A stretch of DNA of 64,000 nucleotides, from positions 1,059,001 to 1,123,000 of the forward strand of contig NADL03000590.1 in NCBI GenBank assembly GCA_002205965.3, written 5' to 3'. The DNA comes from Kappaphycus alvarezii. Its lineage: Eukaryota; Rhodophyta; Florideophyceae; Gigartinales; Solieriaceae. The stretch's first letter is position 1; every line of letters starts with the position of its first letter. Below are positions 13,961 to 25,641 of this stretch, piece after piece. The notes beneath the pieces were generated by a model. The model did no database searches and was not told the DNA's origin. It was given only the letters and a program-made list of their open reading frames with translations. Both the position numbers and the translations under genes were made by a program.

Positions 13961-15230
13961 AAGCTGATGAATTATGAGAATAAGACTTTTTATGCCTCTC
14001 CAAATAAATTCTGTGATACAGTATCTAACAAAAAATGCATTGACAAGGTCCGACGATCTGAGGTCCGTTACCTTCACTTATACCAACAAATGCTGTTTCT
14101 GTGTCGATTAACAGTTATCAGGTCTCAGTCACCGATTCCCGAGGGAAGATCCCTTGGAACTGCGGTCCCAGGTCTACGGTTGCTGACTGCTAGACACAAA
14201 TGCCCAAGGATAGCAGCATTGATTTGAGTGAGTGGGATGTGCTGTAATCGTTTTTCGGGCACTTTGCTGTACAGTTGTACATCCTCTTCCTTACACAACG
14301 CGTACCTCCAAAACTCCCTCTGTCCTCAGACCTCCAACTCTTGCTGAGAAGACACCCCTAATTACCAATTGTTTAATCGTGAGGGCTCGCACTGTGCATG
14401 AGACAACCTATGAATCTGGGTGTACTACAAGTTATGGCTGTTGGGGATACGAAGGATGATGTGGGCTGTCACCACTCTGAGGGGCAGAGGAACCCGCAAT
14501 TACAAAATGGTATGCTAGGGTGAGCATGGTGTAGCTGCACCATCGCTCTATCCCTTGATACTGTACACCATCCATTCCTCTCACTCAGCAACTGTGATTA
14601 GAGTTTCTCATCTATATCAACAAAGGTTAAGCGCCTGTTGCGCAAAGTTCATGCGGCTATGGTAGCACCATCCTGGACTGCTCACCCATCTGTAATAAGG
14701 GTCATGCTTCCGTACCGTTCCGGAACCTCTTCACGGGATCTTGGAGACAGTAACCATGCAATCTGAATTCGATCCAGGGGTCTCTGCGCACGGGCACACG
14801 TCCGCTAGATTCATCTCTTTCACAGTAATAGCTGAGCCAGATACATCTGGCAGATCTTTCCTCGACGCATAATCAGTCAAAGAGTGCACGATGTCCGGAC
14901 ATCGGGTGCTCTTCCCAAATGAACTTAGTCCTTTATCAGTCCGCGGCACGTTAGTGGTTTCTTTTAGTATCAGTACCGCGCTCTGCGCCCTCTTTTCTGT
15001 GCGATATGACAATTCCTCTTATAACTAGATCCATAAACAGTGTGCGATCACGGTGCTCACAGATCTGCAAGTGTGCAATATTATTTTTTGCTCATTGCAT
15101 GTTCTAAACACTACCGCATATCGATCGGCCAAACTCAACCGTCAAGCCGCCACACAGCACGCAGTTGGTGGGGGAGATTTTGCGAGCGGGGTTTTCGAAG
15201 GCTACATTCAGGGAGAAGGCTACTAGAGCA
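13961..15230. other. Intergenic stretch, no supported gene
   Basis: Composition becomes GC-richer at about 14.05 kb, marking the edge of the gene island. Several open frames exist, the longest-looking being 14731-15012 on the minus strand (93 codons, many charged residues), but none resembles a known family, so none is called. Confidence 0.45.
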
Positions 15231-15874
15231 ATCTGGAGATGCGATAGGCTGACTGTACTGTACAGTATAGTACTGCACGCCTAATGCGGCAATTACAGAA
15301 ACTCCACATGAAATGTTCACACGCTGTAAAGATAGCAGCAATGATACACATCAATACCGCCTTATGGACTCTACTAAAAGTGGAATGCACTGTGAGAGAG
15401 AGTGTAGGCGTTATCTCCCAGGTACATGCTATATTTATTGAAACAATTTCAAGCTGTACGGTACAGTATGTATGTACAGTACTACACTTTCAAGAGGCCA
15501 CCAGACCTTGATGGTTTTTCAGTTTCGTGAGGTGACAATCTGGGCAAAAAAAGGCCGAGCTCAGATTCTTGACCGCACATCGTTTCGCTCACATGTGACA
15601 GCAACTGCACTTCCTGCAGTGCAAGATTTCTGGGCCACCGGCGACGACAAAACGAAATTGATCTCACCGTCACACAAGTGTTACTGGCAATCACTCGTGG
15701 CGGGCATAATCTCATTGTTACCTTTGTCCTTGCAGTTGTACGGCGCTTATTTGTATCTGACACGATTGCGCTCCTCAAAAGGCACTGGAGATATGCCGCA
15801 GGTGGCATTGGAATGAGCAACTTACGATTTCCTGGTTCAAACGGGGGTCCTTGTTCGATCGTCTCACACGATTC

Positions 15875-16563
15875 ATGACGCGTCCAAGTGTGGAAGACGC
15901 ACTTCGGCAATGCACGTATCCTGCGGAATGGCCTTTTCGTCCACAAGATTTCCGCCGACAGGATGAGAGTTGTGACAGTTTATTTTACGAGTATCCCAGA
16001 ATTGGGGTGTTTCACATTGATGAGAATGCTGTCATGGCATTGACAAGATACTACAAGGAAACTCTGGAGACGGGTGCGGATATTTTGGATTTGTGTTCGA
16101 GCTGGGTTTCGCATCTACCTGAGGATTATGAGAAGGGGAGTTTGACTGTGTTGGGAATGAGCGAGGAGGAATTAAACGCGAATAAAGTGGCAGATCGGAG
16201 GGTGGTGTGGGATCTGAATCGGAGGCCCGAACTGCCTTTTGGGGATGAAGAATTTGATGTAGTTTTGAATTGCGTTTCGGTGGATTACCTGAGCAAGCCT
16301 TTGGAAGTGTTTCGGGAAATGAGAAGGGTTTTGAAACCAGGGGGACGTGCTATCATGTCGTTTTCCAATCGGTGCTTTCCGACAAAGGTGGTAGACATTT
16401 GGTTGCGGAGGAATGATCTGGAACGTGTACTTCTTGTGGGTTGCTACTTTTGGTTTGCGGGGGATTTGAGAGGCCTTTGGGAAGGGAGTTGGTGACGGGA
16501 ATCATGGGTTTGAGTGATCCGTTATTTGTTGTTGAAGCGAGAAAGGCTGACGGAGGAGGATAA
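15875..16563 (+). CDS. SAM-dependent methyltransferase, type 11 class (single-base frame break)
   Basis: A class I methyltransferase that would transfer a methyl group from S-adenosylmethionine; the acceptor is unknown. Counting from the ATG at 15875, the SAM-binding motif is ILDLCSSWVSHLP (about residues 70-82), followed by the acidic-loop region VVWDLNR, then FDVVLNCVSVDYL (128-139) and RRVLKPGGRAIMSFSN (150-165). The layout and the phrase LDLCSSW match the plant/algal chloroplast-associated group of UbiE/type 11-like proteins. The frame breaks at a G5 run (16459-16463). One further G would continue into VTGIMGLSDPLFVVEARK and a stop at 16561-16563, which is the expected family C-terminus. 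A consensus error is therefore likelier than a true pseudogene. The frame is open upstream to 15761 without an ATG, so an upstream exon or targeting peptide may be missing. Confidence 0.8.
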
Positions 16564-17412
16564 AATTAGGCTAGAGAGGATTGTTTGGATTTCAGTAGCA
16601 CCATGTTTTGTTTGCAATTAAAGTAGGTTACTCAAATTCGATGGATGCTGTGCAGTTGGGCAGGGATGTCTTGGATAAAATTTAAAATAGACAAGGGTTT
16701 TGACGGATTTGTGTCTGGCACTGTACTGTACTGTACTGTACTGTATCGGATTGGTACCTCGGTAAATCGTTGAAGGTGAGTGAGTCGCTCAAGTAAAGTA
16801 CTGTACGGTACTAGGGTATGTCCAGTACAGTAGGGTTAAGCTGCAGAAAACATCAATTCGAACAAGATGTGGTGCTGTACGGTAAAGTACTGTAAAGTAT
16901 TTACAGTATCCGACCTTACAACTTGAGGCGATGATGCTCCTGTACGATACCGTACAGAACGTGTAGCTTGCAGTACGGTATTTGCGGCATACAGTGCAGT
17001 AAGCATACTGCGGTTACTCAATGTGTATGTACCGTACAGTGCAGTACAGTACAGTACTTTTGCTGTATTTACTGTTCGGTCACAACACTAAGACTGTAAG
17101 GATCAGTTGTAAGGAGCCAAGGGTGCTGCACTACTGTACCTCCTTTACGTGTACGGGACACACCACACCGTACAGTAGATACACTACTGTACGGTGCTCT
17201 AAATTTAGTATATTACGGGATTTAGGGTAGCACAATATGGGGTTCCCCAACAACTGTACCGGCTGTACAGTACAGTATTGTGCAATAGAGTGGCGTCCCT
17301 TCAGAGCAAAAAAGCAATTTAGCAAGAATACAAGCACACGCGGCGCAAGCAGGGAAGCTTTGGAGAAGACCCTATTATATTGGCACATAATGATTGGCTG
17401 TGGGGTCGGGAG

Positions 17413-17628
17413 ATACCTGAACCAGCAGACCAATCAAGGGATGACTTTAAGAAGCTGTTAGTCAATTGGACATGAAGAGATATACTGTGCAGTTGTTTCA
17501 TGTGGTCTTGTGAAAGGCATATACCTGAACCAGCAGACCAATCAAGGGATGACTTTAAGAAGCTGTTAGTCAATTGGACATGAAGAGATATACTGTGCAG
17601 TTGTTTCATGTGGTCTTGTGAAAGGCAT
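17413..17628. repeat. Exact 108-bp tandem duplication
   Basis: Units 17413-17520 and 17521-17628 are identical, each beginning ATACCTGAACCAGC and ending GAAAGGCAT. The period is 36 codons, which produces a repeated peptide in one minus-strand frame, but nothing else suggests that this frame is a gene. Confidence 0.95.
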
Positions 17629-18579
17629 ATATTGGCTGCCCGCATTTTTTTTGAAAAAGATACATTGGGACAAGAGGGGCTGCATAGTTGATATGCCGTT
17701 TGGATGTGTGTCCAATTGTGAATCTCAAGAGATTCGTGTGTTTGAGTGTCCTGTAATGTACAGACAGTAAAGTACAGTACAGAGCAGTGCAGTAATGCTC
17801 ACTACAGTTTACTGTATCTTGCAAGACTGTAATTTTTATTACAGAAAAACACGGTTACAGTACGCACTTGGATTCCACCGGTGGAAAGGTTATGGTACTC
17901 GGCGGCCGTGGAAGATGCGTGCAGTTCACTTGCAGATGGCCCCAAACGGCTACTGGGAATACTGATACTGTACTATTGATTGTATAGTGGTACAGCAACC
18001 GTGCAAATTCCCACTTTTTCACTGAAATACGGGTTCGAATTAGAACGCTTGTGTCAGTTACTGTACAGTACAGTACAGTACAGTCAAATGCACGGTAGCT
18101 TTTGGAAAAACAAAAAACCACAGCAAGGACAGTCATACTCCCCCTGCCAACGTAAGTTAGAGTGTTAGTGGACCAAGGATTCAAGCCTAGCACATATGTA
18201 TTTAGCATAATTAGGCCTCAAGGATGGAGCGCTGTTTGATAATAATCGTGGACAAAGTCTCCTCGGTGGGAAAGACCAAGTACGCGTTGCGAGGGCCTCG
18301 CCACGCCACCTGTCCCCTTTGCGGCAGAGCCTCTGTCCTCCCCGTTATTGTCAGAGAGCTTGAACGAGTACAGATGACTTGATTTTGCCTTTTTTTTTGG
18401 TTGCCGTAAATTTTGGTTGCCGTAATTTTTTTTTTTTACTAGTTTCCTTCAATGCATGTAGGGCAAACAAGCACATAAATCCGACGCCGCAAATCTCATC
18501 ACATGACAAGACCCCACTCCTCACATCTACCCCGTCCGAACCGTTCCGTCCCATCTGTGGCGCACTAGACTCTTATCAA

Positions 18580-18838
18580 CCACCCGACCCTCGCCCACCA
18601 TCAACCCTTGTTTTCCTTCTTTCAACTTTCACCTATCCCCCCCCCCCTCTAATCCCGTACTCGCCCCGCACCCCGCCGCGCTCTCCTATCTTCCCTTTCC
18701 CCTCCACTCTCCACACAGATTCATTTTTTTGGTCAACCCGTCACCCCCATCTCCCATCTTTCACCTTCGAACCGTCCACATCCTACACGCGCACCTTTCT
18801 CTTTCTGCAAGTCCGCCAACCCCCTCTACCCCACCCTT
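18580..18838 (+). promoter_or_regulatory. Pyrimidine-rich tract upstream of the hemerythrin-domain gene
   Basis: The roughly 260 bases before the ATG at 18842 are strongly C/T rich on the plus strand, including a run of ten C residues near 18640 and repeated TCTCC/CTTTC words. This is a plausible core promoter and 5' UTR with an initiator-like pyrimidine context. No TATA box is convincing. Low-complexity sequence alone cannot prove promoter function. Confidence 0.35.
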
Positions 18839-18841
18839 GAC

Positions 18842-21003
18842 ATGAGAGGTAGCCCGGTCAAACCAAGTCCTGTGGAAACGGGCCACTTTGGCTGGCAACC
18901 TTGCGGCCTTACAATCGTCCTTAAAGATGGAACAGAAGTTCTCCAGTGCAATCCAGATTCCGACAATACTTACGGTCTCAACGTCACCCTCAGTCGCGAC
19001 CTTGCATGGGATAACGCAAAGGTACGTCATCATCACACTCACCTCCTCACCAACATGTCCCCAACCGTGTCTCCCCCTCCTTGTTTTCCGTCCGCTAACC
19101 ACCGTCCACATCCTGCCCTCGTCTCCAACCTCTCTACTCCGCTTGCTTCGCCTCTTGTAGCGCTCCTGGAGATGGCACAAGACCTGGCGGGTCCCTGATT
19201 GTCTGGTCACCGCCGACCCCCACGCTCTAACCGGTATTGGCGATCTTGAGGCTCATTTATCCGTGGTTTGTCAAGGGGAGCGACCTCACCAACTCGAGGA
19301 CGCTGGAATACAATCTTTGGACCGTTCGCAACCCTTTGCTACTTTGCAGTTGGTCGATGCACGTTGCAGATTTTCTCGTTTGCGTCTAGTTGGTACCACT
19401 AGCACCTTTGGTGGTCGTCTATTTCATTTTGTCGTTTCTGTCGTTCGTCGTGATGGTGACCGTGTTACCGCCCTAGCCTCGGTCATTTCTACCGCCTTTG
19501 CTGTCTACTCGAGGAAGAATGCAGATAAGAAGAGAAAGGCTGTGGATCGCGAGGCTATGATGGCGGGTAGGTGGAGTGAAGGCTACTCCTTTCTGCCATT
19601 TGAGCCGAAAGAGTTGGATAGAAAGTTTATCAAGAAGGCGACAAACTCCGAGGGTATCTTGGTTGAGAAGGAATTACCAACTCCTGGGAAGGTTTGCTGG
19701 CCTATTTTCAGGCCCCCAACATTCGCTTCAAGATTCGCCATCCACTGTTCTTGGCTATTCGCTTTAGTAAGGTCTTGGTAATTCTTCGCGATGCACTTCG
19801 CTTCCCGCAGGAGAGTGAGGAGGCCTTGCGCTCGTTTATTTGCAGTTGTGGATTCCCCCTGAATTGCAAACGAGATCCAGCTGTTAAGATCGGCCATGGC
19901 GAGTTTCTGCCGCCTTGGTTGATTGCGTTCCGGAAAGCGGCCATGGGTGAGTGCAGTTCATCGGTCATTCAAAAGTTGGCCGATTTGATGAAGGTAGTGA
20001 AGGGTCCAGCACTGGGTTTTGTGCCTGATGATTCTTTGCTGCCGCAGCGTTACTCTCCCACTTTTGATGTTACTAGCTTAGGGCACTTATACACCAAGTT
20101 GTATGCGATTGAGTTTGCGGGTGGTAACTGTGACGAGAACGGCCGAGCGGTGCGAGACGAAGATGATGAGGATGCTCAAATGTCGAGTTCAGATGCGAAA
20201 AGGGCAAAGACGAAATCGGAGCCTGAGGATACTGAGAATATTGTTGGGTTTCACCCCTGTGGAACACCCATCTTTGCGAACGGGACGCGTGGTCGTGAAG
20301 GGGTAGAGACCCCCCTCTCGGAGAAACATCGAGCGCGTCGTCCAGGGGAATCACCAGCCCAGAAATGCGTTCATCGTTTGAAAGTTATTTTATCGCGTTG
20401 CACGGAGAACTGCGCATGCTGCTTCACAAGGTGGTGGAGCATGTATCGCAATGCGTCACGAATCCGGGTAAGTGCGAAGCTGAAAGCCTCCGCAAGGCAT
20501 ATAACGACTTTACAGAGGCGCTGTCTGTGCACGCTTACGTGGAGGAACATGTGTTGTTCAAGAAGCTGTCTGATAGGGTTCCGCGCGTCACTGAGTCGTA
20601 CTACGTGGACCACATGATGGAGAAGGGGAAAATGGATGAGATTGCGAACATTATGAAAGATATGGAACCCAAGAAAATTGCAGAATTGTTTCTCAAGGTT
20701 TCAGAATTGTCCGCTGTGCACAATGTACACATGCAGAAGGAAGAGTATCATCTGCTTCCTTACTTTCTGCAGAACTTTGACGATGCCGAGATCAGCGACC
20801 TTATTCGTCAGTGCCAGACGACGATTAATTCACTGGTGAAAAAGCCCAAAGAAAGAATCAGTTTACTGAATCCTAGACATCAGAACGCCATCGAAAGAGC
20901 AAAGGCTGCGGCTGGGCTGCAAAACTCGGAGGAGGAGTCAGAGCCCCTGAAAATATCAATGAACCGGAGTACTTTGGAGAAGGTGAAGATGTCATCGCTT
21001 TGA
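18842..21003 (+). CDS. Hemerythrin HHE-domain protein with a novel N-terminal region (2 exons, frame breaks)
   Basis: Exon 1 is 18842-19021 (60 codons from ATG); exon 2 starts at 19161 in the same phase. The last about 210 residues (from 20365) form a helical hemerythrin/HHE domain with metal-ligand spacing: LHGELRMLLHKVVEH, HAYVEEHVLFKKL, and VHNVHMQKEEYH, which would bind a di-iron centre. The first about 400 residues are not a family I can name. A segment FGGRLFHFVVSVVRRDGDR followed by SRKNADKKRK recalls Ig-like-fold DNA-binding factors, but this is only a weak resemblance. An acidic linker with a basic patch (DAKRAKTKSE) precedes HHE. The frame shifts twice in the one-base-missing direction, near TTT 19693-19695 and near GGGG 20300-20303. 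With both compensated, one protein of about 670 residues results. Alternatively 20365-21003 is a separate HHE gene. Confidence 0.7.
19022..19160 (+). other. Spliceosomal intron of the hemerythrin-domain gene
   Basis: The donor AAG|GTACGT at 19021/19022 and acceptor CTCTTGTAG| at 19160 give a 139-nt phase-0 intron. Joining the exons gives NAK then RSWRWHKTWRVP without a shift and removes a stop-containing stretch. The intron is C/T rich toward its 3' end. Confidence 0.75.
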
Positions 21004-24000
21004 TTGATCAAATATACAGCTGATCATTCTGTATTCTTGCGTGGAATCTTCACCTTTGATAATGTCCTGCACCCTCCGGTTACCTCCCTTTGTTGCGAAA
21101 CCCGATATTGTCGCGAAATCTGCAACAATCGAACCTTTGTGAGTCTGCTGGCTATTAGAATTTAACATATCTTGACCCTTGAAAACGCTCTAGTTGACTA
21201 AGAGTCCCTTTGTTCTAAAGAAATCATTTTCGGACTCAGAATGGTTGAAGCTCTCTGGCGTGGTGGTCCGCTTTTTGGTGCGAAAACGACAGAGAGTCGA
21301 CGGAGTCTGGAAGTTTGAGCATCCAGGGAGACATGGAACAACACGACCCTTGAAAGGGGTCATTTTCGCCATGATGCCTGCGCATTCAAGCCGTTTTGTA
21401 ATGAGGAAAGTGATGCGGTCCGACGAGAAGGCATCAATGGCCTGAAATGCGTTTCATGCGTCCAAATGCGGTGGCAAATGGCTGCAATGAAGGGAATTCA
21501 GTGAGTGACGTAGTGGTGAGCACGGTATCCGTTGGAGATTATTGGGATATGGACTTGTGCGTCATTCCAAGAAAGCACGTGGGGAAGGAGTACAACGATA
21601 CAAGCAGCAAGGATGCCTCCTCGTCTGGCCGCATGTCATCGAAGTCATGGTGACCTTTGCCTCAGGATTACTTCGGACCAGATGTTGGAACGATAAGGAC
21701 TTTACAAGTTGTGTTCGACAGTCAGTCACAGCGTGTGGTTATGTTGATTCTGCTTTTGGTGACTGCCCTTCGTCATCCAACTGACGTGTTGCAGAGGCAG
21801 GAATTAGTAGTAGTGAGTGACTCACTTGTTTACCACTTCTGCGCCACATTCTTGGAGCAGGCTAAGGGAAACTCCTTAATTGGCATTGGCAACAAATCCT
21901 GCGCGTAAACGCAACGGATTCAGCCAGAAGGTGTACTGTCGACTGCGCAAATTTCTTGCTCTGCACTATTTTTTCCAGATGAGATAGCCGCTAATACTGA
22001 CGGGCTCTCTGAGTGGTAGCGTGGCTTGCGGGAGGCCTCAAGGTATCATACGGCTTTTAACTCGAGTGATACAGTTGGTCGCAAGTGAGGGTCCCGAGAA
22101 GGCTCCTTACTGGTTGCTGGTATTGTATAAGAAGTCTGTCTGGTGTTTCCACGATTATGTTGTGTCTTCATTCCATGTAAAACTTGTCTTGACAATGTGG
22201 CAAGAGCTGATGACTGTATCATGACGATCAGTTTGAATATTATGTTTCGGTGGACTTTAATTTTGAGGGGTAAGAGTATGGTGACGCCTATCTGCAAATT
22301 ATTCAGAGTACTACGGTTTCTCGAAATTGCCCGTGTGGTACAGTTCTGCAAATCCTGTTCCGTACTTGGCCTCTAGGTCGAACTATGGGGTCAACATACG
22401 GGAGTGCAGATGTGGGCCAGATGCGTTTGTCCAGGTGTTAGTCCAAGGCTTTGTTGGAATTCCGCGAATGAACGCAAGAGTTCCTTTCATCGCGAAATGC
22501 ATTTGGGCCTTGTCAACTTGAATTCGAGATTCTGTTATTGCTGACAGCTACATGGTTTACGACAGTAGTTCCTGCATTCCATGCTCACCATTTACAGTAC
22601 GTGCTATTTTTTCTTTTTACAGTACTGTACAGGAGAAATAGTAACAATTTTTACACATCTGTCATTTCGAGTGTCCACTGCCTGACAGCCTACGGCATTA
22701 AAATTACAGGAAGTACTTTCGTTAAGCCTAAGCTTGTAGACAATTACTTTATCACTATAACTTGTACTGCTTTTTGACGGCTTCCCGCCAATCATTTGCA
22801 TAGTAAGCCTTTACCCACATCTCGACATCCCTCAGGGAACAGCTGGCCATATTTTTCATGGATTAAAAACACCCCAAATTTCCCCCCATTTATACTGTAT
22901 GTGCAACACAGTGAAGTTGCTACTGTCAGGAGAACAGAGCCCGTTTGCTTTGACTTGACCGGTTAGATTGAACTTTGTTAAACCATTGCCTGGTTCAGGC
23001 CGCTACTTGGCTGAACCATGGTATTTATTTTACTCTAGGTAGGTTAGCAAAGACAGAAATACATTGACTAAAGATAGCAGGGCGAGGTCTGTAGGAAACC
23101 GAAGGCCTGTGAAACAATGTCGATTCTAATGTTTCGCTACTCAGCCTAGTATGGCAACAAGGATACCATAATAGGAACCAGACTTCGCCCGAACAGGACG
23201 GGCCTGCCAGAGGAAGCGCTACCTATAAGGGGAGCCTAAAAGGGGAATTTTATCGTATTTGACTGTATATAGTGTGGGTGGCGAAATCACCCACATACAG
23301 TATTTTACAACTTAAACTAATATACTGTACTGTACCTGACTTGAGTCGAATCGAATGGGTCATTTACGAGATGATTCACGGCTACAAAATTAATTTTGAA
23401 TAGGGTGACTAAATTCTTCGTGTTGCGGGGCACGACAAATTACAGACGCCGCACATGTGGACCAAATAGCGTAGCTGAATTTCTGATACAGACGACTCTT
23501 CGCTTCCCTCGTAGAACAGCTGCCGCGTACTTCTCTATGGCCTTCGAGAATGTCTCAGCGTGGTCTTCTAAACAGAATCAACCCGGCAGAGATGAAAACC
23601 GATACCCGCACCTGTAGAGAGAAGGAAATTCCACTACGGAATCCTTGGCATCACTCTCCCCCTTTACTGTATTGTACAGTATTGTACGCTTAGCATCGCC
23701 TTATCAGCCAATTTGCGTTGTTTTTCCATAATTTCCATTACAGTTAATGAGTCTCCCTCCTTCCCCCTGTAATCGCAGGCATTCAGAAACAGATTTTACG
23801 CAGAGAACTGTTCTTTGCGGTAGTGTGATTACCATACGTAAATGCCAGTGAAAAGGAATTTTTATACATCATGAAGTAAAGTTGATTCACAGCGAAAAAG
23901 AATTTTCTGGCGGGTACTGTTTCATTATTATTACGCGAATTATTCAGAGTAGTGTACAGTACAGTACATTATCCAGTTCTATACAGGGGAAGGCAAGTAC

Positions 24001-24800
24001 ATAAGCATCCGGAGCTCAGCGGCGATTGATGTCATAGGAAACCTCCTACTGACCAGGTTTCACATGAAGGGCACCGAAAAAATTACAAAATCAGTCTAAT
24101 CCCCTTTACCTGTCCTAATCAAATTTCTCTTACAGCAAGACTAACAGCGTGCTATTTGCGCGTTTTGGCGAAAATTTTGACCCAAATCAGGTCCTACCAG
24201 CCCGCTATTCGCTTGCGTACTGGGCCCATAACAATAACGATATCAAAGACGGGAAGAGTCTTTGCTCTCGTCTTTAGTCGATAAAGCCTTCGCAGGTTGA
24301 TCAAAGTGATAATGTTTTTATTTTTTATCAGTGCTGAGTTCAATGAGTGCTATTAAGTGCATAAAATTTGGCCGTCAGTGCGCTTGGGAGTCATGCTGTA
24401 ATAATTGCAAAAATAGGAGAGTATTACCATAAAATAGCGGGAGAGACAAAACTAAATCATTTCACTTGCATTTGAGTATGCCGAGAGTACATTGTGTATT
24501 AGATATAGAGTCAATTGTCAACTGGAAGCACTTCAGTGGTCAACTCTTCCATACTCATTCGCTTCTCTGAGAACGTCTTAACCCAGGGGTTGGTCGAGCA
24601 CGCTTAGATCGATTGGTAATAGACTGGAAAATAGCGTGAGTTACAGAAGCTGACAAAGTGGGCTGTCTGGTTTCGTCAACAGGTTAGCTATGTCGAGACG
24701 CCCTGGAATCCGAACCATCCGTTGTATATTCTTAGTCTCAAACTCATGGAGTATCGGGCTCACATCACCACGAATTTATTTTTCCGCGGGATCTCCGCAC
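21004..24800. other. Intergenic region, no gene recognised
   Basis: Open frames at 21194-21445 and 21447-21908 are in mixed frames and match nothing I recognise; they could be a decayed gene or element. From 22.6 to 24.0 kb the TACTG/CAGTA motif recurs (near 22590, 22617, 23320, 23669 and 23953). The rest shows no coding pattern. Confidence 0.5.
22585..23975. repeat. Second cluster of TACTG/CAGTA motifs
   Basis: Short versions of the same pentamer repeat occur as CAGTACTGTACAGG (about 22618), ATACTGTACTGTACC (about 23322), TACTGTATTGTACAGTATTG (about 23669) and GTACAGTACAGTACA (about 23953). They are imperfect, spaced by hundreds of bases and not arranged as one array. Confidence 0.7.
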
Positions 24801-24824
24801 TTCGAAAGCGAGTCATAGAGGTCT

Positions 24825-25167
24825 TTAGAGAAGACAATGTTTATGGGGTATAGCTTCATACCAAGAAGCCAATTGTAGGCATGTACCAGGATTTTCCTTC
24901 ATCAACTGGGGAGCCAGCAGCAAGTGTCCCTGCCGCACCAATACACCTAACGGGTCACTTAGATTTTTGCAAGGTACAATCAAGCACATGAAAAACAGGA
25001 TTTTCTGCAAGGTCACGGACGAGAACGCCTGACATGAAACACAGTTGGCCGGAGTCCAAAATCCTTCCTGCATCAGAAATAAATAACAAACGAAGCACAT
25101 GAGTTCCCTTCTTCTCTGGAATATTATAAGTTATAGTAGAACCATGCGATTTGATCTTCCGAATCAT
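24825..25167 (-). pseudogene. copia-2 RNase H-like remnant
   Basis: The frame from 25167 reads THVLRLLFISDAGRILDSGQ and LCFMSGVLVRDL, then FHVLDCTLQKSK. This fits the RNase H entry segment (Asp in SDAGR, then a strand, then W..HKSK) of a copia lineage common in aquatic eukaryotes. It stops shortly afterwards. Confidence 0.5.
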
Positions 25168-25641
25168 GTTATTTCGACAAATCTAATCACTCACTGTAGG
25201 AAATTCACGCATCTGCTGGAGATAAATGTTTGCAAAAGAGTTAATAGGGCTGACATAGATCTGTATAAGTCTGAATGGGCCAATTAAAGATCCAAATGTA
25301 AACATCTCAAATGAGTTTAAGCGATCTTCCAACTGATTGGTTCGGGGTCTTAGCAAGCTGTAAGTCTCAAGAGCAGCAAGCTTTTCATCACTATAGACTT
25401 TAGTAGTGCCTTAGTCGCCTTGAATGAAAGTTAGACTATAACAACTGACCTTAACAGGTCCAGTGACAATGGTACCTATATTATGGTTTTAGAGATTTGC
25501 TTGAAAAAATATGCAGCAGCTCCTTTTATGCTGCCACTTGCATGTCATCAACTAATTTCACAGCAAAAAGTTTCAAATCATCTTTTTACTTCAAGTAGAA
25601 TAGCTGTGGTACACTAACAAGCTGAGTGAGGCCAACCAAAA

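Larger units (their letters stand above)
15240..18090. repeat. Dispersed TACTG/CAGTA pentamer microsatellite cluster
   Basis: Runs of the pentamer TACTG (reverse complement CAGTA) recur at about 15.25, 15.46, 16.72, 16.80, 16.87-16.98, 17.03-17.06, 17.14-17.27, 17.76-17.80 and 18.06 kb. Examples are ACTGTACTGTACTGTACTG at 16724 and ACAGTACAGTACAGT near 18063. Where the two orientations meet they form the palindrome TACTGTACAGTA. The same motif recurs at 22.6-24.0 kb, around 36.14-36.22 kb and at about 62.41 kb. It flanks the methyltransferase and hemerythrin genes but is not seen within their coding exons. Confidence 0.8.

Noticed and set aside
15482-15946. 154-codon minus-strand ORF overlapping the methyltransferase start
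   Set aside because: It overlaps the conserved coding frame on the other strand and its translation has no recognisable motif.
17319-17645. 108-codon minus ORF with a repeated peptide
   Set aside because: The repetition simply reflects the 108-bp DNA duplication; there is no coding signature or neighbour context.
18010-18050. Possible tRNA T-arm (GGGTTCGAATT)
   Set aside because: The downstream bases do not pair to close the arm, and no D-arm or acceptor stem fits around it. I found no tRNA or rRNA gene that I could support.
15240-18090. CRISPR-like array
   Set aside because: The repeats are pentamers with no regular spacer length, and the genome is eukaryotic.
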